From CAZKWG01 sp964615375 (GTDB lineage Bacteria > Myxococcota_A > UBA796 > CAZKWG01), in the NCBI GenBank assembly GCA_964615375.1, contig CAZTOW010000010.1, positions 62,001 to 126,000 on the forward strand: a stretch of DNA of 64,000 nt. The letters run 5' to 3'. Below the pieces are notes generated by a model. It was not told the origin of the DNA. It was given only the letters and a program-made list of their open reading frames with translations, and made no database searches. Positions 1 to 7,451 of the stretch are shown here, in pieces. A program made the position numbers and the translations under genes. Numbering within the stretch: position 1 is the stretch's first letter; every line of letters begins with the position of its first letter.

Positions 1-200
1 CCGATGCGCTCCTCGAGCTGCGCCAGGCGCTCAGGCGAGAAGCCTGGAGGATCGCGCTCGTCTTCGCCCTCCTCCGCGGACCCGCCCTGCGCCAGGGCGC
101 GGTCGAGCGCGTCGGCCACCGTGCCGTCCCCATAGGGGATCTGGTCCGCGCGCGGCGCGGGAGGATCGGAGCAGGCGAGGAGCAGGAGGAGGGGGAGCAT
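1..200 (-). CDS. N-terminal part of a lipoprotein (runs off left edge)
   Basis: The minus strand reads an ATG at 198-200 followed by a hydrophobic stretch MLPLLLLLACSDPP. This is a short type II signal peptide with a lipobox ending at Cys10. The 66 codons visible to the window edge contain no stop. The mature part is acidic and Gly/Asp/Glu-rich, and its function cannot be told. The gene diverges from the MarR operon with about 160 bp between the two starts. The lipoprotein call rests on the signal peptide only. Confidence 0.6.
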   Translation of the reverse strand, partial: MLPLLLLLACSDPPAPRADQIPYGDGTVADALDRALAQGGSAEEGEDERDPPGFSPERLAQLEERI

Positions 201-328
201 GAGCTCAGGATACACGACGCGGACGCGATCGTAGCGGGGATGGCGGACGCGCAGACCATGTTCATACCTTGCGCACGACTTGAACACCGTTATGCAGGAG
301 ATGATCCCACCCTCGCGATCGTCCTTGA

Positions 329-345
329 CATCGAATCATTCGATG
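329..345. promoter_or_regulatory. 17-bp perfect palindrome, likely MarR operator
   Basis: CATCGAAT-C-ATTCGATG has 8-bp arms around one central base. It lies 15 bp before the MarR start codon. A TTGACA hexamer at 325-330 overlaps its left end. An AGGAA ribosome-binding site at 349-353 precedes the ATG at 360. I do not see a convincing -10 box at the matching spacing, so the exact promoter is unsettled. MarR-family regulators commonly bind palindromes of this size in their own promoters, and autorepression is inferred from that. Confidence 0.6.
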
Positions 346-359
346 AATAGGAATATCTC

Positions 360-830
360 ATGCACGACCAGAACCCACCCCTCTCCACCCCCAGCGGCGG
401 CGAGGCGCTCTCCAGCCTCCTGTCGCAGCTCATGGCCCTGATGCACCGCAAGGTGACCGGGGAGACGCTCTCGATCATGCACGAGGCCGGGCTCACGCTG
501 CCCCAGATGGTGGCGATGCACGCCCTCAAGCACGCGGGGGCGCAGTCGGTGGGCGGGCTGGCCGAGCAGCTCAACCTGTCCACCAGCGCGGCCAGCCACA
601 TGGTCGAGCGCCTCGTCGAGCGCGGCTTCGTGGAGCGCACGGAGGACCCCGAGGATCGGCGTCAGAAGCGCGTGGCGCTCGCCGCGGGGGGAGAGGCGCT
701 GCTCGAGCAGCTCTGGCGCTCCCGCAACGAGGAGGTGGCCCAGATCGCCGCCCGGCTGGACCCGGGGACCCTGGAGGCGGTGCTGCGCCTCCTCGAAGAG
801 ACCATTCAACACCTGAAGAAGAGCCAGTAG
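360..830 (+). CDS. MarR-family transcriptional regulator
   Basis: 156 aa, the usual MarR length. A central winged helix-turn-helix (about residues 48-110) reads LAEQLNLSTSAASHMVERL, followed by a wing containing EDPEDRRQKRV, the basic DxRxxR-type signature of the family. Flanking helices would form the dimer interface. The ABC ATPase gene starts 12 bp downstream, so the regulator probably leads an operon with the ABC/LolA-like/barrel export genes. MarR proteins usually repress their own operon and are released by small ligands, so a ligand-responsive envelope export system is inferred. The palindrome at 329-345 is its likely site. Confidence 0.9.
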   Translation: MHDQNPPLSTPSGGEALSSLLSQLMALMHRKVTGETLSIMHEAGLTLPQMVAMHALKHAGAQSVGGLAEQLNLSTSAASHMVERLVERGFVERTEDPEDRRQKRVALAAGGEALLEQLWRSRNEEVAQIAARLDPGTLEAVLRLLEETIQHLKKSQ

Positions 831-842
831 CGCGGAGCCCCC

Positions 843-1595
843 ATGCCCCCGATCGTCGAGATTCGTGGCGTCATCAAGGATTACCCCCTCGGCAAGCTGA
901 CCGTGCGCGCGCTCCGGGGCGTGGACCTGGTCATCGACCAGGGCGAGTTCACGGCCATCGCCGGGCCCTCGGGCAGCGGCAAGACCACCCTCCTGAACCT
1001 GATCGGCTGCGTGGACGTGCCGACCGAGGGGGACGTGAGGGTCACCGGGCTCAGCACCAAGGACCTGAGCGACCGGGCGCTGACCGAGCTGCGCCTGCGG
1101 CACATCGGCTTCATCTTCCAGAGCTTCAACCTCATCAACGTGCTGGACGCCTCCCAGAACGTCGAGTTCCCGCTGATGCTCCAGGGCCAGCTGAGCCGGG
1201 CGGAGCGCACGAAGCGGGTGGACGCGCTGATGGAGCGGGTGGGCCTCACCCAGTACAAGCACCACCGGCCGAACGAGCTCTCCGGCGGGCAGCGGCAGCG
1301 CGTGGCCATCGCGCGGGCGCTGGTGACCAAGCCCTCGCTGGTGCTGGCGGACGAGCCCACGGCCAACCTGGACTCCAAGACGGGCACGGACATCATCGAC
1401 CTGATGCACGAGCTCAACCGGGTGGACAAGGTCACCTTCCTGTTCTCCACGCACGACCACAAGGTGACGGAGCGCGCGGAGCGGCTGGTGCGCGTGCTGG
1501 ACGGGCGCATCCAGCGCGATGACGCCGATCGCCACGCGGACGACACGACGGAGCTGGAGGAGCCGAGCTCCTCGCTGCGCGGGGTGATGACATGA
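843..1595 (+). CDS. ABC transporter ATP-binding protein, LolD/MacB type
   Basis: 250 aa. Walker A GPSGSGKTT is at residues 41-49, the signature LSGGQRQRVAIARAL starts at residue 146, Walker B LVLADEP is near 167-172, and the switch His is in FSTHDHK near 204. This layout matches the LolD/MacB ATPases that power FtsX-type permeases. Those act as mechanotransmission systems for lipoproteins, lipids or drugs rather than as classical importers. The last codons overlap the next permease by 4 nt (ATGA), indicating translational coupling. The acidic C-terminal tail beyond the ATPase core is not distinctive. Confidence 0.93.
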   Translation: MPPIVEIRGVIKDYPLGKLTVRALRGVDLVIDQGEFTAIAGPSGSGKTTLLNLIGCVDVPTEGDVRVTGLSTKDLSDRALTELRLRHIGFIFQSFNLINVLDASQNVEFPLMLQGQLSRAERTKRVDALMERVGLTQYKHHRPNELSGGQRQRVAIARALVTKPSLVLADEPTANLDSKTGTDIIDLMHELNRVDKVTFLFSTHDHKVTERAERLVRVLDGRIQRDDADRHADDTTELEEPSSSLRGVMT

Positions 1596-3718
1596 GCACC
1601 CTCCGGCTGCTGCTGCAGATCTCGCTCCGCAGCGTGACGGCCCACAAGGTCAAGAGCCTCATCGTGGGCGGGCTGCTGACGGCGGGCACGGCCCTGCTGG
1701 TCTTCGGCTTCGCGGTGCTGAGCAGCATCGAGCGGGCGCTCGAGGGCAGCGTCACCGCCAGCCTGTCCGGGCAGTTCCAGGTCTACGACAAGGAGGCGGA
1801 GGACCCGCTGGAGCTCTTCGGGGGCTTCGGCGGCGGGCTGGCCGACCTGGGCGAGATCGAGGACTTCGGCAAGGTGGAGCAGACCCTGCTGGGCGTGGAC
1901 GGCGTGGCGGCGGTGGTGCCCATGGGCATCGTCAACACCACCGTCTTCGCGCCGACGGAGCTGGACAGCGTGCTGGGCGAGATCCGCGAGGCGGTCACGG
2001 CCGGGCGGCTGGAGGAGGCCCGCGCGCTCAAGCCCCAGGTGCGCCGCATCGCCGAGACCTTCAAGGCCCAGCAGGATCTCCGGCTGGCGCTGACCAGCGA
2101 CCCGGACGCGGTGGAGCGGGACAAGGCCGCGCTGGCCACCGTGACCGCCGAGGACTTCTGGGCCCCCTTCGCCGCCCCCGCGGACCCGGCCCTGAGCCCG
2201 GACACGGCGGCCATGCTGAGCGCGCTCGACTACCTGGACACGAAGGTGGCGCCGCTCGCCGCCGACGGGCGCCTGCTCTACCTGCGCACCATCGGCACGG
2301 ACCTGGAGCAGTTCAAGACCAGCTTCGACCGCTTCTACATCGCCAAGGGCGAGGCGGTCCCGCCGGGTGAGCGCGGCTTCCTCATCAGCAACCGCACCTA
2401 TGAGCGGATCATCAAGAACCGCGTGGCGCGCGAGCTGGACGACATCAAGGTGAAGATCACGGAGAAGGGGCAGACGATCGCCGAGGACGAGCTGCTCCGC
2501 GAGCAGGTGGCGCGCAACGCCCGCCAGTTCCCCCGGGTGGTCTTCCAGCTCTCGCCGCAGGACGCGCAGACGCTCACCGAGGAGCTGCGCGCCTACCTGG
2601 GCGACGCGCAGGCCGATCTCGACCCGCTGGTCGAGCGCTTCCTGACCATGGACGACCAGAACTTCCTCGAGCGCTACGACTGGTTCTACGCGCACATCGC
2701 GCCGCGCATCCGGCTCTACGACATCCCCATCGGCTCCACGATCACGCTGCGCTCCTTCACCAAGTCGGGCTACCTGAAGACGGTCAACGTGAAGGTGTGG
2801 GGCACCTACGAGTTCCGCGGGCTGGAGAAGAGCGACCTGGCCAGCGCGTCGAACCTCACGGATCTGGTGACCTTCCGCGCGCTCTTCGGGAAGATGAGCG
2901 CCGAGCAGCAGGCGGAGCTGGCCGACATCAAGGCCTCCATGGGCGTCACCGAGGTCGGCCGGGAGAACGCCGAGGACGCGCTCTTCGGCGGGGGCGAGCC
3001 GCTGGAGGTGGCGGTCGCCGAGCCCGCGGCCAACCCGGACATGTCGGCTGGCGCGCCCGCGGCCCCGGAGCTGAACGTGGAGACGGCCGGGCTGATCGAC
3101 GATCACTTCACGCAGGAGCAGCTGCGCAGCGGCCTCGTGCTGAACGCGGCGGTGCTCCTGAAGGATCCGAAGGCCACCGCCGAGATGCAGCCGAAGATCC
3201 AGAAGGCCATCGACGACGCCGGGCTGCGGGTGCAGATGCTGGACTGGCTGAGCGCCAGCGGCACGGTGGGTCAGCTCATCTTCGTGATGCGCGGGATCCT
3301 GGGGCTCTCCTTCCTGGTGATCTTCGGGGTGGCGCTCATCATCATCAGCAACGCGCTGGCGATGGCCACGCGCGACCGGGCCTCGGAGATCGGCACGATG
3401 CGGGCCATCGGCGCGCGGCGGCTGGTGGTGATCGGGATGATGATGCTGGAGACGGCGGTGCTGGGCCTGCTGTCCGGCGCGCTGGGCGCCGGGCTGGGCG
3501 TCGGGCTGGTCTCGCTGTTGGGGAAGGTCGGGATCCCGGCCCCGAGCGACCAGATCGTCTTCCTCTTCGCCGGGTCGCGGCTCTACCCGACCTGGGAGCC
3601 GATGCAGGTCGTCACCGGGCTCGTGCTGGTGGTGGTGGTCGCGGTGGTGTCCACCATCTACCCCGCGGTGCTGGCCGCGCTGGTCCCGCCCATCGTGGCG
3701 ATGCAGGGCAAGGAGTAG
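1592..3718 (+). CDS. FtsX/MacB-type ABC permease with long periplasmic domain
   Basis: 708 aa. One transmembrane helix near residues 20-45 is followed by a very long extracytoplasmic region (about 50-560). Three C-terminal helices follow, roughly at 565-600, 615-645 and 670-705, in the FtsX fold (ISNALAMATRDRASEIGTMR type motif before helix 3). The periplasmic insert is larger than in typical MacB proteins and has charged helical stretches. The gene overlaps the ATPase and sits 3 bp ahead of a second permease, so a heterodimeric transporter is likely. The substrate is unknown. Confidence 0.88.
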   Translation: MSTLRLLLQISLRSVTAHKVKSLIVGGLLTAGTALLVFGFAVLSSIERALEGSVTASLSGQFQVYDKEAEDPLELFGGFGGGLADLGEIEDFGKVEQTLLGVDGVAAVVPMGIVNTTVFAPTELDSVLGEIREAVTAGRLEEARALKPQVRRIAETFKAQQDLRLALTSDPDAVERDKAALATVTAEDFWAPFAAPADPALSPDTAAMLSALDYLDTKVAPLAADGRLLYLRTIGTDLEQFKTSFDRFYIAKGEAVPPGERGFLISNRTYERIIKNRVARELDDIKVKITEKGQTIAEDELLREQVARNARQFPRVVFQLSPQDAQTLTEELRAYLGDAQADLDPLVERFLTMDDQNFLERYDWFYAHIAPRIRLYDIPIGSTITLRSFTKSGYLKTVNVKVWGTYEFRGLEKSDLASASNLTDLVTFRALFGKMSAEQQAELADIKASMGVTEVGRENAEDALFGGGEPLEVAVAEPAANPDMSAGAPAAPELNVETAGLIDDHFTQEQLRSGLVLNAAVLLKDPKATAEMQPKIQKAIDDAGLRVQMLDWLSASGTVGQLIFVMRGILGLSFLVIFGVALIIISNALAMATRDRASEIGTMRAIGARRLVVIGMMMLETAVLGLLSGALGAGLGVGLVSLLGKVGIPAPSDQIVFLFAGSRLYPTWEPMQVVTGLVLVVVVAVVSTIYPAVLAALVPPIVAMQGKE

Positions 3719-3721
3719 GCC

Positions 3722-5065
3722 ATGTGGATGCTGCTACAGCTCGCGACGCGAAACCTCGTGCAGGCGAAGTGGCGGACCCTGCTGCTCTCGGCCGCGGTGG
3801 GCGTGGTCACGGCCATGCTGGTCATCCTGCTGGCGCTGGGTCACGGCATCGAGCAGAACCTGATCCGCTCGGCCACGGCGCTGACCACGGGTCACTTCAA
3901 CGTGTTCGGCTGGTACAAGCCCAACAGCACGGACGCCGCCCCCATCGTGGAGGACGCGGCGAAGGTGCGGAAGCTGGTGGAGGACGCCACCCCGGACCTG
4001 GCCTACACCCTCATCCGGCAGCGCGGCTGGGCCAAGCTGGTGAGCGACACGGAGTCCATCCAGAGCTCGCTCCAGGGCATCTCGATCAAGGACGAGACGG
4101 CCTTCGCCGAGAAGTTCCAGCTGGCTCCCCAGAAGGACTACAAGGAGGGCGGCTCCGACGAGATCAAGGGTGACCTGACGAAGCTGTCCAACCCGCGCAG
4201 CGTGGCGCTCTTCGCGTCCCAGGCGCGCCGGCTGGAGGTGGACGTGGGCGACACGGTCACCATCCAGACGGAGACCAGCGCGGGGCGCACCAACACGCTG
4301 GACGTCACCGTCGTGGCGATCGGCAAGGATCTCGGCCTGCTGTCGGGCTTCGTGGCGGTGCTGCCCACCGAAGACATCCTCACCCTCTACCAGCTCAAGA
4401 GCGACACCACGGGCGCCATCCTGGTGTACCTGAAAGACATCGACCACGCCAAGGACGCCATGAACACCGTGCGCCAGAAGCTGGTGGACGAAGGCTACGG
4501 TGTGATGGAGTACGAGCCCAAGCCCTTCTTCATGAAGTTCGAGTCGGTCATGGGCGAGGAGTGGACCGGCCAGAAGCTGGACCTCTCGCTGTGGGAGGAC
4601 GAGGTGGTCTTCCTGACCTACGCGATCACGCTGTTCAACGGGATCACCTGGTTTCTGACCCTGGTGCTGGGCGCGATCGTGGGCATGGGCATCATGAACA
4701 CGATGTGGAACGCGGTGCGGGAGCGCACCCGGGAGATCGGCATGATGCGCGCGGTGGGAATGACCCGCTCGCGCGTGCTGTTTCTCATCCTGCTGGAGGC
4801 GCTGCTGCTCGGGCTCTTCGCGACGACGACGGGTGCGCTCACCGGGACCGCGATCTGCCTCGGGCTGAACGCGGCGGGCATCGTGCTCCCCTGGGACGCG
4901 GTGCGCGCGCTGCTGCTGTCGGAGACGCTGACGCTCTCCGTGGCGCCGCTCTCCGTGGCCGCCTCCATCCTCATGCTCACGCTGCTGACCGCGCTCGGGG
5001 CCGTGATCCCGGCCTTCCGCGCCTCCCGGCTCCGCCCCATCACCGCCATCCAGACCGTGGAATGA
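3722..5065 (+). CDS. FtsX/MacB-type ABC permease, second subunit
   Basis: 447 aa. It has an N-terminal helix (about 15-40), a MacB-like periplasmic domain, and three C-terminal helices from about residue 300. The segment between the first two of these reads MNTMWNAVRERTREIGMMRAVG, the conserved coupling-helix region of FtsX permeases. It is much shorter than its upstream partner, and the two differ mainly in the periplasmic insert. The stop codon lies within 12 bp of the LolA-like gene start, supporting one transcript for the system. Confidence 0.88.
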   Translation: MWMLLQLATRNLVQAKWRTLLLSAAVGVVTAMLVILLALGHGIEQNLIRSATALTTGHFNVFGWYKPNSTDAAPIVEDAAKVRKLVEDATPDLAYTLIRQRGWAKLVSDTESIQSSLQGISIKDETAFAEKFQLAPQKDYKEGGSDEIKGDLTKLSNPRSVALFASQARRLEVDVGDTVTIQTETSAGRTNTLDVTVVAIGKDLGLLSGFVAVLPTEDILTLYQLKSDTTGAILVYLKDIDHAKDAMNTVRQKLVDEGYGVMEYEPKPFFMKFESVMGEEWTGQKLDLSLWEDEVVFLTYAITLFNGITWFLTLVLGAIVGMGIMNTMWNAVRERTREIGMMRAVGMTRSRVLFLILLEALLLGLFATTTGALTGTAICLGLNAAGIVLPWDAVRALLLSETLTLSVAPLSVAASILMLTLLTALGAVIPAFRASRLRPITAIQTVE

Positions 5066-5076
5066 ACGGAGAGAAC

Positions 5077-5856
5077 ATGCGACCCCTCGCGACCCTGATG
5101 CTCGCGCTCTCGCTCTCGCTCGCGCCCTCGCTCGCCCTGGCCGCCCCGAGCCAGACCGAGCTGGTGCAGATGCTCAAGACCATCGACGACCGGCAGCAGA
5201 ACAACGGGGACTGGAAGAGCACGGTCTTCATCGAGCAGAAGGAGGCCGGCAAGAGCGATCTGGTCTACCAGGCGGGCATCTACCGCCAGGACGACAAGGA
5301 CACGCTGGTCATCCTCTTCCTCAAGCCGCAGGCCGAGGCGGGCAAGGGCTACCTGCGGGTGGACAAGAACCTGTTCTTCTACGACCCGGCCTCGGGCAAG
5401 TGGGAGCGCCGCACGGAGCGCGAGCGCATCGGCGGCACGGGCTCGCAGCAGCAGGACTTCGACCAGTCCACGCTGGCCATCGACTATGTGCCGGCCTTCG
5501 TGGCCGAGGAGAAGCTGGGGCAGTACGCGGTCAACCACCTGAAGCTGACGGCGAACACCGAGGCCGATGTGGCCTACCCCATCGTCGAGCTCTGGCTGGA
5601 CAAGGCCACGGGCAACACGCTCAAGCGCCAGGACTTCGCCCTCTCCGGCAAGCTGATGCGCACGACCTACTACCCCCAGTGGCAGAAGCTCTACAGCGAG
5701 TCCAAGAAGGCCGAGGTCTACTTCCCGAAGGAGATCCGCATCTTCGACGAGGTGCAGAAGGGAAACAGCACCACCGTGGTCATCCAGGAGGTGGACCTGA
5801 AGCCCCTGGACGCCAGCATCTTCACCAAGGCCTGGCTGGAGTCGAAGAGCCGATGA
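5077..5856 (+). CDS. LolA-like outer-membrane lipoprotein-sorting family protein
   Basis: 259 aa from the ATG at 5077, chosen because a GGAG ribosome-binding site precedes it and a clean signal peptide follows (cleavage after ...SLALA). An in-frame ATG at 5062 would overlap the permease stop and add five residues. The mature part has the half-open beta-barrel pattern of LolA/LolB-like carriers: a D-x-x-LFLKP segment, FFYDPASGKWERR and a TYYPQW strand. Family members with this architecture accompany FtsX or RND exporters and probably shuttle lipid or lipoprotein across the periplasm. Its place between the permeases and the barrel fits that role. Confidence 0.8.
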   Translation: MRPLATLMLALSLSLAPSLALAAPSQTELVQMLKTIDDRQQNNGDWKSTVFIEQKEAGKSDLVYQAGIYRQDDKDTLVILFLKPQAEAGKGYLRVDKNLFFYDPASGKWERRTERERIGGTGSQQQDFDQSTLAIDYVPAFVAEEKLGQYAVNHLKLTANTEADVAYPIVELWLDKATGNTLKRQDFALSGKLMRTTYYPQWQKLYSESKKAEVYFPKEIRIFDEVQKGNSTTVVIQEVDLKPLDASIFTKAWLESKSR

Positions 5857-7385
5857 TCGCCGCCCCGCTCCTCTGGGTCGCCCTGGCGCGCGCGGGCGAG
5901 GGCGAGGAGAGCCCGCCCCCGGCCGAGAGCTCCCCTCCGACCGAGAGCGCGCCGGCCGAGGCCCCCGCGCCCCCGGCCCCCGCGCCGCCGCCGCCCGCGC
6001 AAGCAGCAGAGGTGCCACCCGCACCTGACCCCGCCGCCAGCGCGCTGGAGGCGGAGATGTTCGGGGCGCCGTCGGAGCCTCCCGCGCTGGACGCCCCCGC
6101 CGAGCCCGCCCCCGCCGAGCCCCAGAGCCGCGACGAGGCCGCCCTGCACGGCGCCATCGCCACGAACGCCCAGATCGGCGACGTCCTGGACACGGCGGAC
6201 GAGGCGCTCACGGTCGGCGGCAAGCTCACGCTGCGCAACGCCCTCAGCCTCCCCGAGGAGGGCGCCTTCGAGGATCTGGAGCTCTCCAGTCCGAACCTGC
6301 TCGACGTCTTCCTGGACGCGCGCCCGGACGACCGCACGCGGGCCTTCGGGCAGGCTCGCCTGACCCACGACTGGACCGTGTCCACCGGCGACACCGACCT
6401 GTTCGGCGAGGAGCTCTCGGAGAGCAGCGTCACGCTGGATCAACTGTGGGTGAAATTCGACGTGGCCCGCAAGGTCTACGTCACCGCCGGCCGGCAGCGG
6501 GTCAAGTGGGGCACGGGGCGCTTCTGGAACCCCACCGACTTCCTGAACCAGCAGGCGCTGGACCCGCTGGCCATCTTCGACACGCGCACGGGGGTCTCGC
6601 TCCTGCGCGTCCACGTCCCGGTGGGGCGCTATGCGAACCTCTACGCCGTGGGCAACCTGGAGGGCGCGGACCACCTGGACGAGGTGGGCGGCGCGGCGCG
6701 GGCGGAGCTGGTGCTGGGCCAGACGGAGGCGGCGCTCTCCGTGGGCGCGCGCAAGGACCAGCCGCTGCGCCTCGGGGCGGACCTCTCCAGCGGGATCTGG
6801 ATCTTCGACGTCCACGTCGAGGGCGCGGTGCAGCACGGGGTGACCGATCCCTTCTGGGAGGGCACGCTGGACCTGGACACCTTCACCTTCCCCACCGAAT
6901 ACAGCCGGGAGGAGGACTGGATCCCGCAGGTGGTGGGCGGGGCGGAGCTGAGCTTCAAGGTGGGCGACGAGGACACGGTCTCGCTGGGCGCGGAGTACTT
7001 CTGGAACGACGCCGGCTACGAGGACCCGGAGATCTACGCCTGGCTGCTGATGAACGGCCAGTACACGCCCTTCTACCTGGGGCGCCAGTACGCAGGCATC
7101 TACGCCTACTATCCGGCCCCCGGCCGTCTGGACGATCACAGCTTCACGGTCAGCGCGCTGGGCAACCTCTCCGACCAGACCGGGCTGGTCCGGCTCCAGC
7201 ACGGGTGGAGCGCGCTCTCCTGGTTGGACATCACGAGCTACGCCTCGGTCTACCTGGGCGAGCAGGGGGAGTTCCACTACGCCTTGACGGTGCCCGCGGT
7301 GCCCGGCGTAGAGGGCCTGGAGGACGGGCTCACGATCACCCCGACGCTCCTGGAGCTTGGGCTCTGGGCACAGGTGCGTTTCTGA
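5853..7385 (+). CDS. Outer-membrane beta-barrel protein (DUF1302/porin-like)
   Basis: 510 aa from an ATG that overlaps the LolA-like stop by 4 nt. A short hydrophobic leader (MIAAPLLWVALARA) is followed by an Ala/Pro/Glu-rich linker to about residue 100. Alternating beta strands then run to a C-terminal aromatic residue (LWAQVRF), the usual barrel-assembly signal. The motif AGRQRVKWGTGRFWNPTDF near residues 210-230 resembles the DUF1302 family, whose members cluster with LolA-like proteins and inner-membrane exporters. It is probably the outer-membrane end of this system. The Pro-rich N-terminal linker is unusual for a porin. Confidence 0.75.
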   Translation: MIAAPLLWVALARAGEGEESPPPAESSPPTESAPAEAPAPPAPAPPPPAQAAEVPPAPDPAASALEAEMFGAPSEPPALDAPAEPAPAEPQSRDEAALHGAIATNAQIGDVLDTADEALTVGGKLTLRNALSLPEEGAFEDLELSSPNLLDVFLDARPDDRTRAFGQARLTHDWTVSTGDTDLFGEELSESSVTLDQLWVKFDVARKVYVTAGRQRVKWGTGRFWNPTDFLNQQALDPLAIFDTRTGVSLLRVHVPVGRYANLYAVGNLEGADHLDEVGGAARAELVLGQTEAALSVGARKDQPLRLGADLSSGIWIFDVHVEGAVQHGVTDPFWEGTLDLDTFTFPTEYSREEDWIPQVVGGAELSFKVGDEDTVSLGAEYFWNDAGYEDPEIYAWLLMNGQYTPFYLGRQYAGIYAYYPAPGRLDDHSFTVSALGNLSDQTGLVRLQHGWSALSWLDITSYASVYLGEQGEFHYALTVPAVPGVEGLEDGLTITPTLLELGLWAQVRF

Positions 7386-7451
7386 CGAGCCCGAACAATA
7401 CTGAACACCTGTGTGGTATCCTTTCGGCCCCATTTCACACCGGGAGCCACG

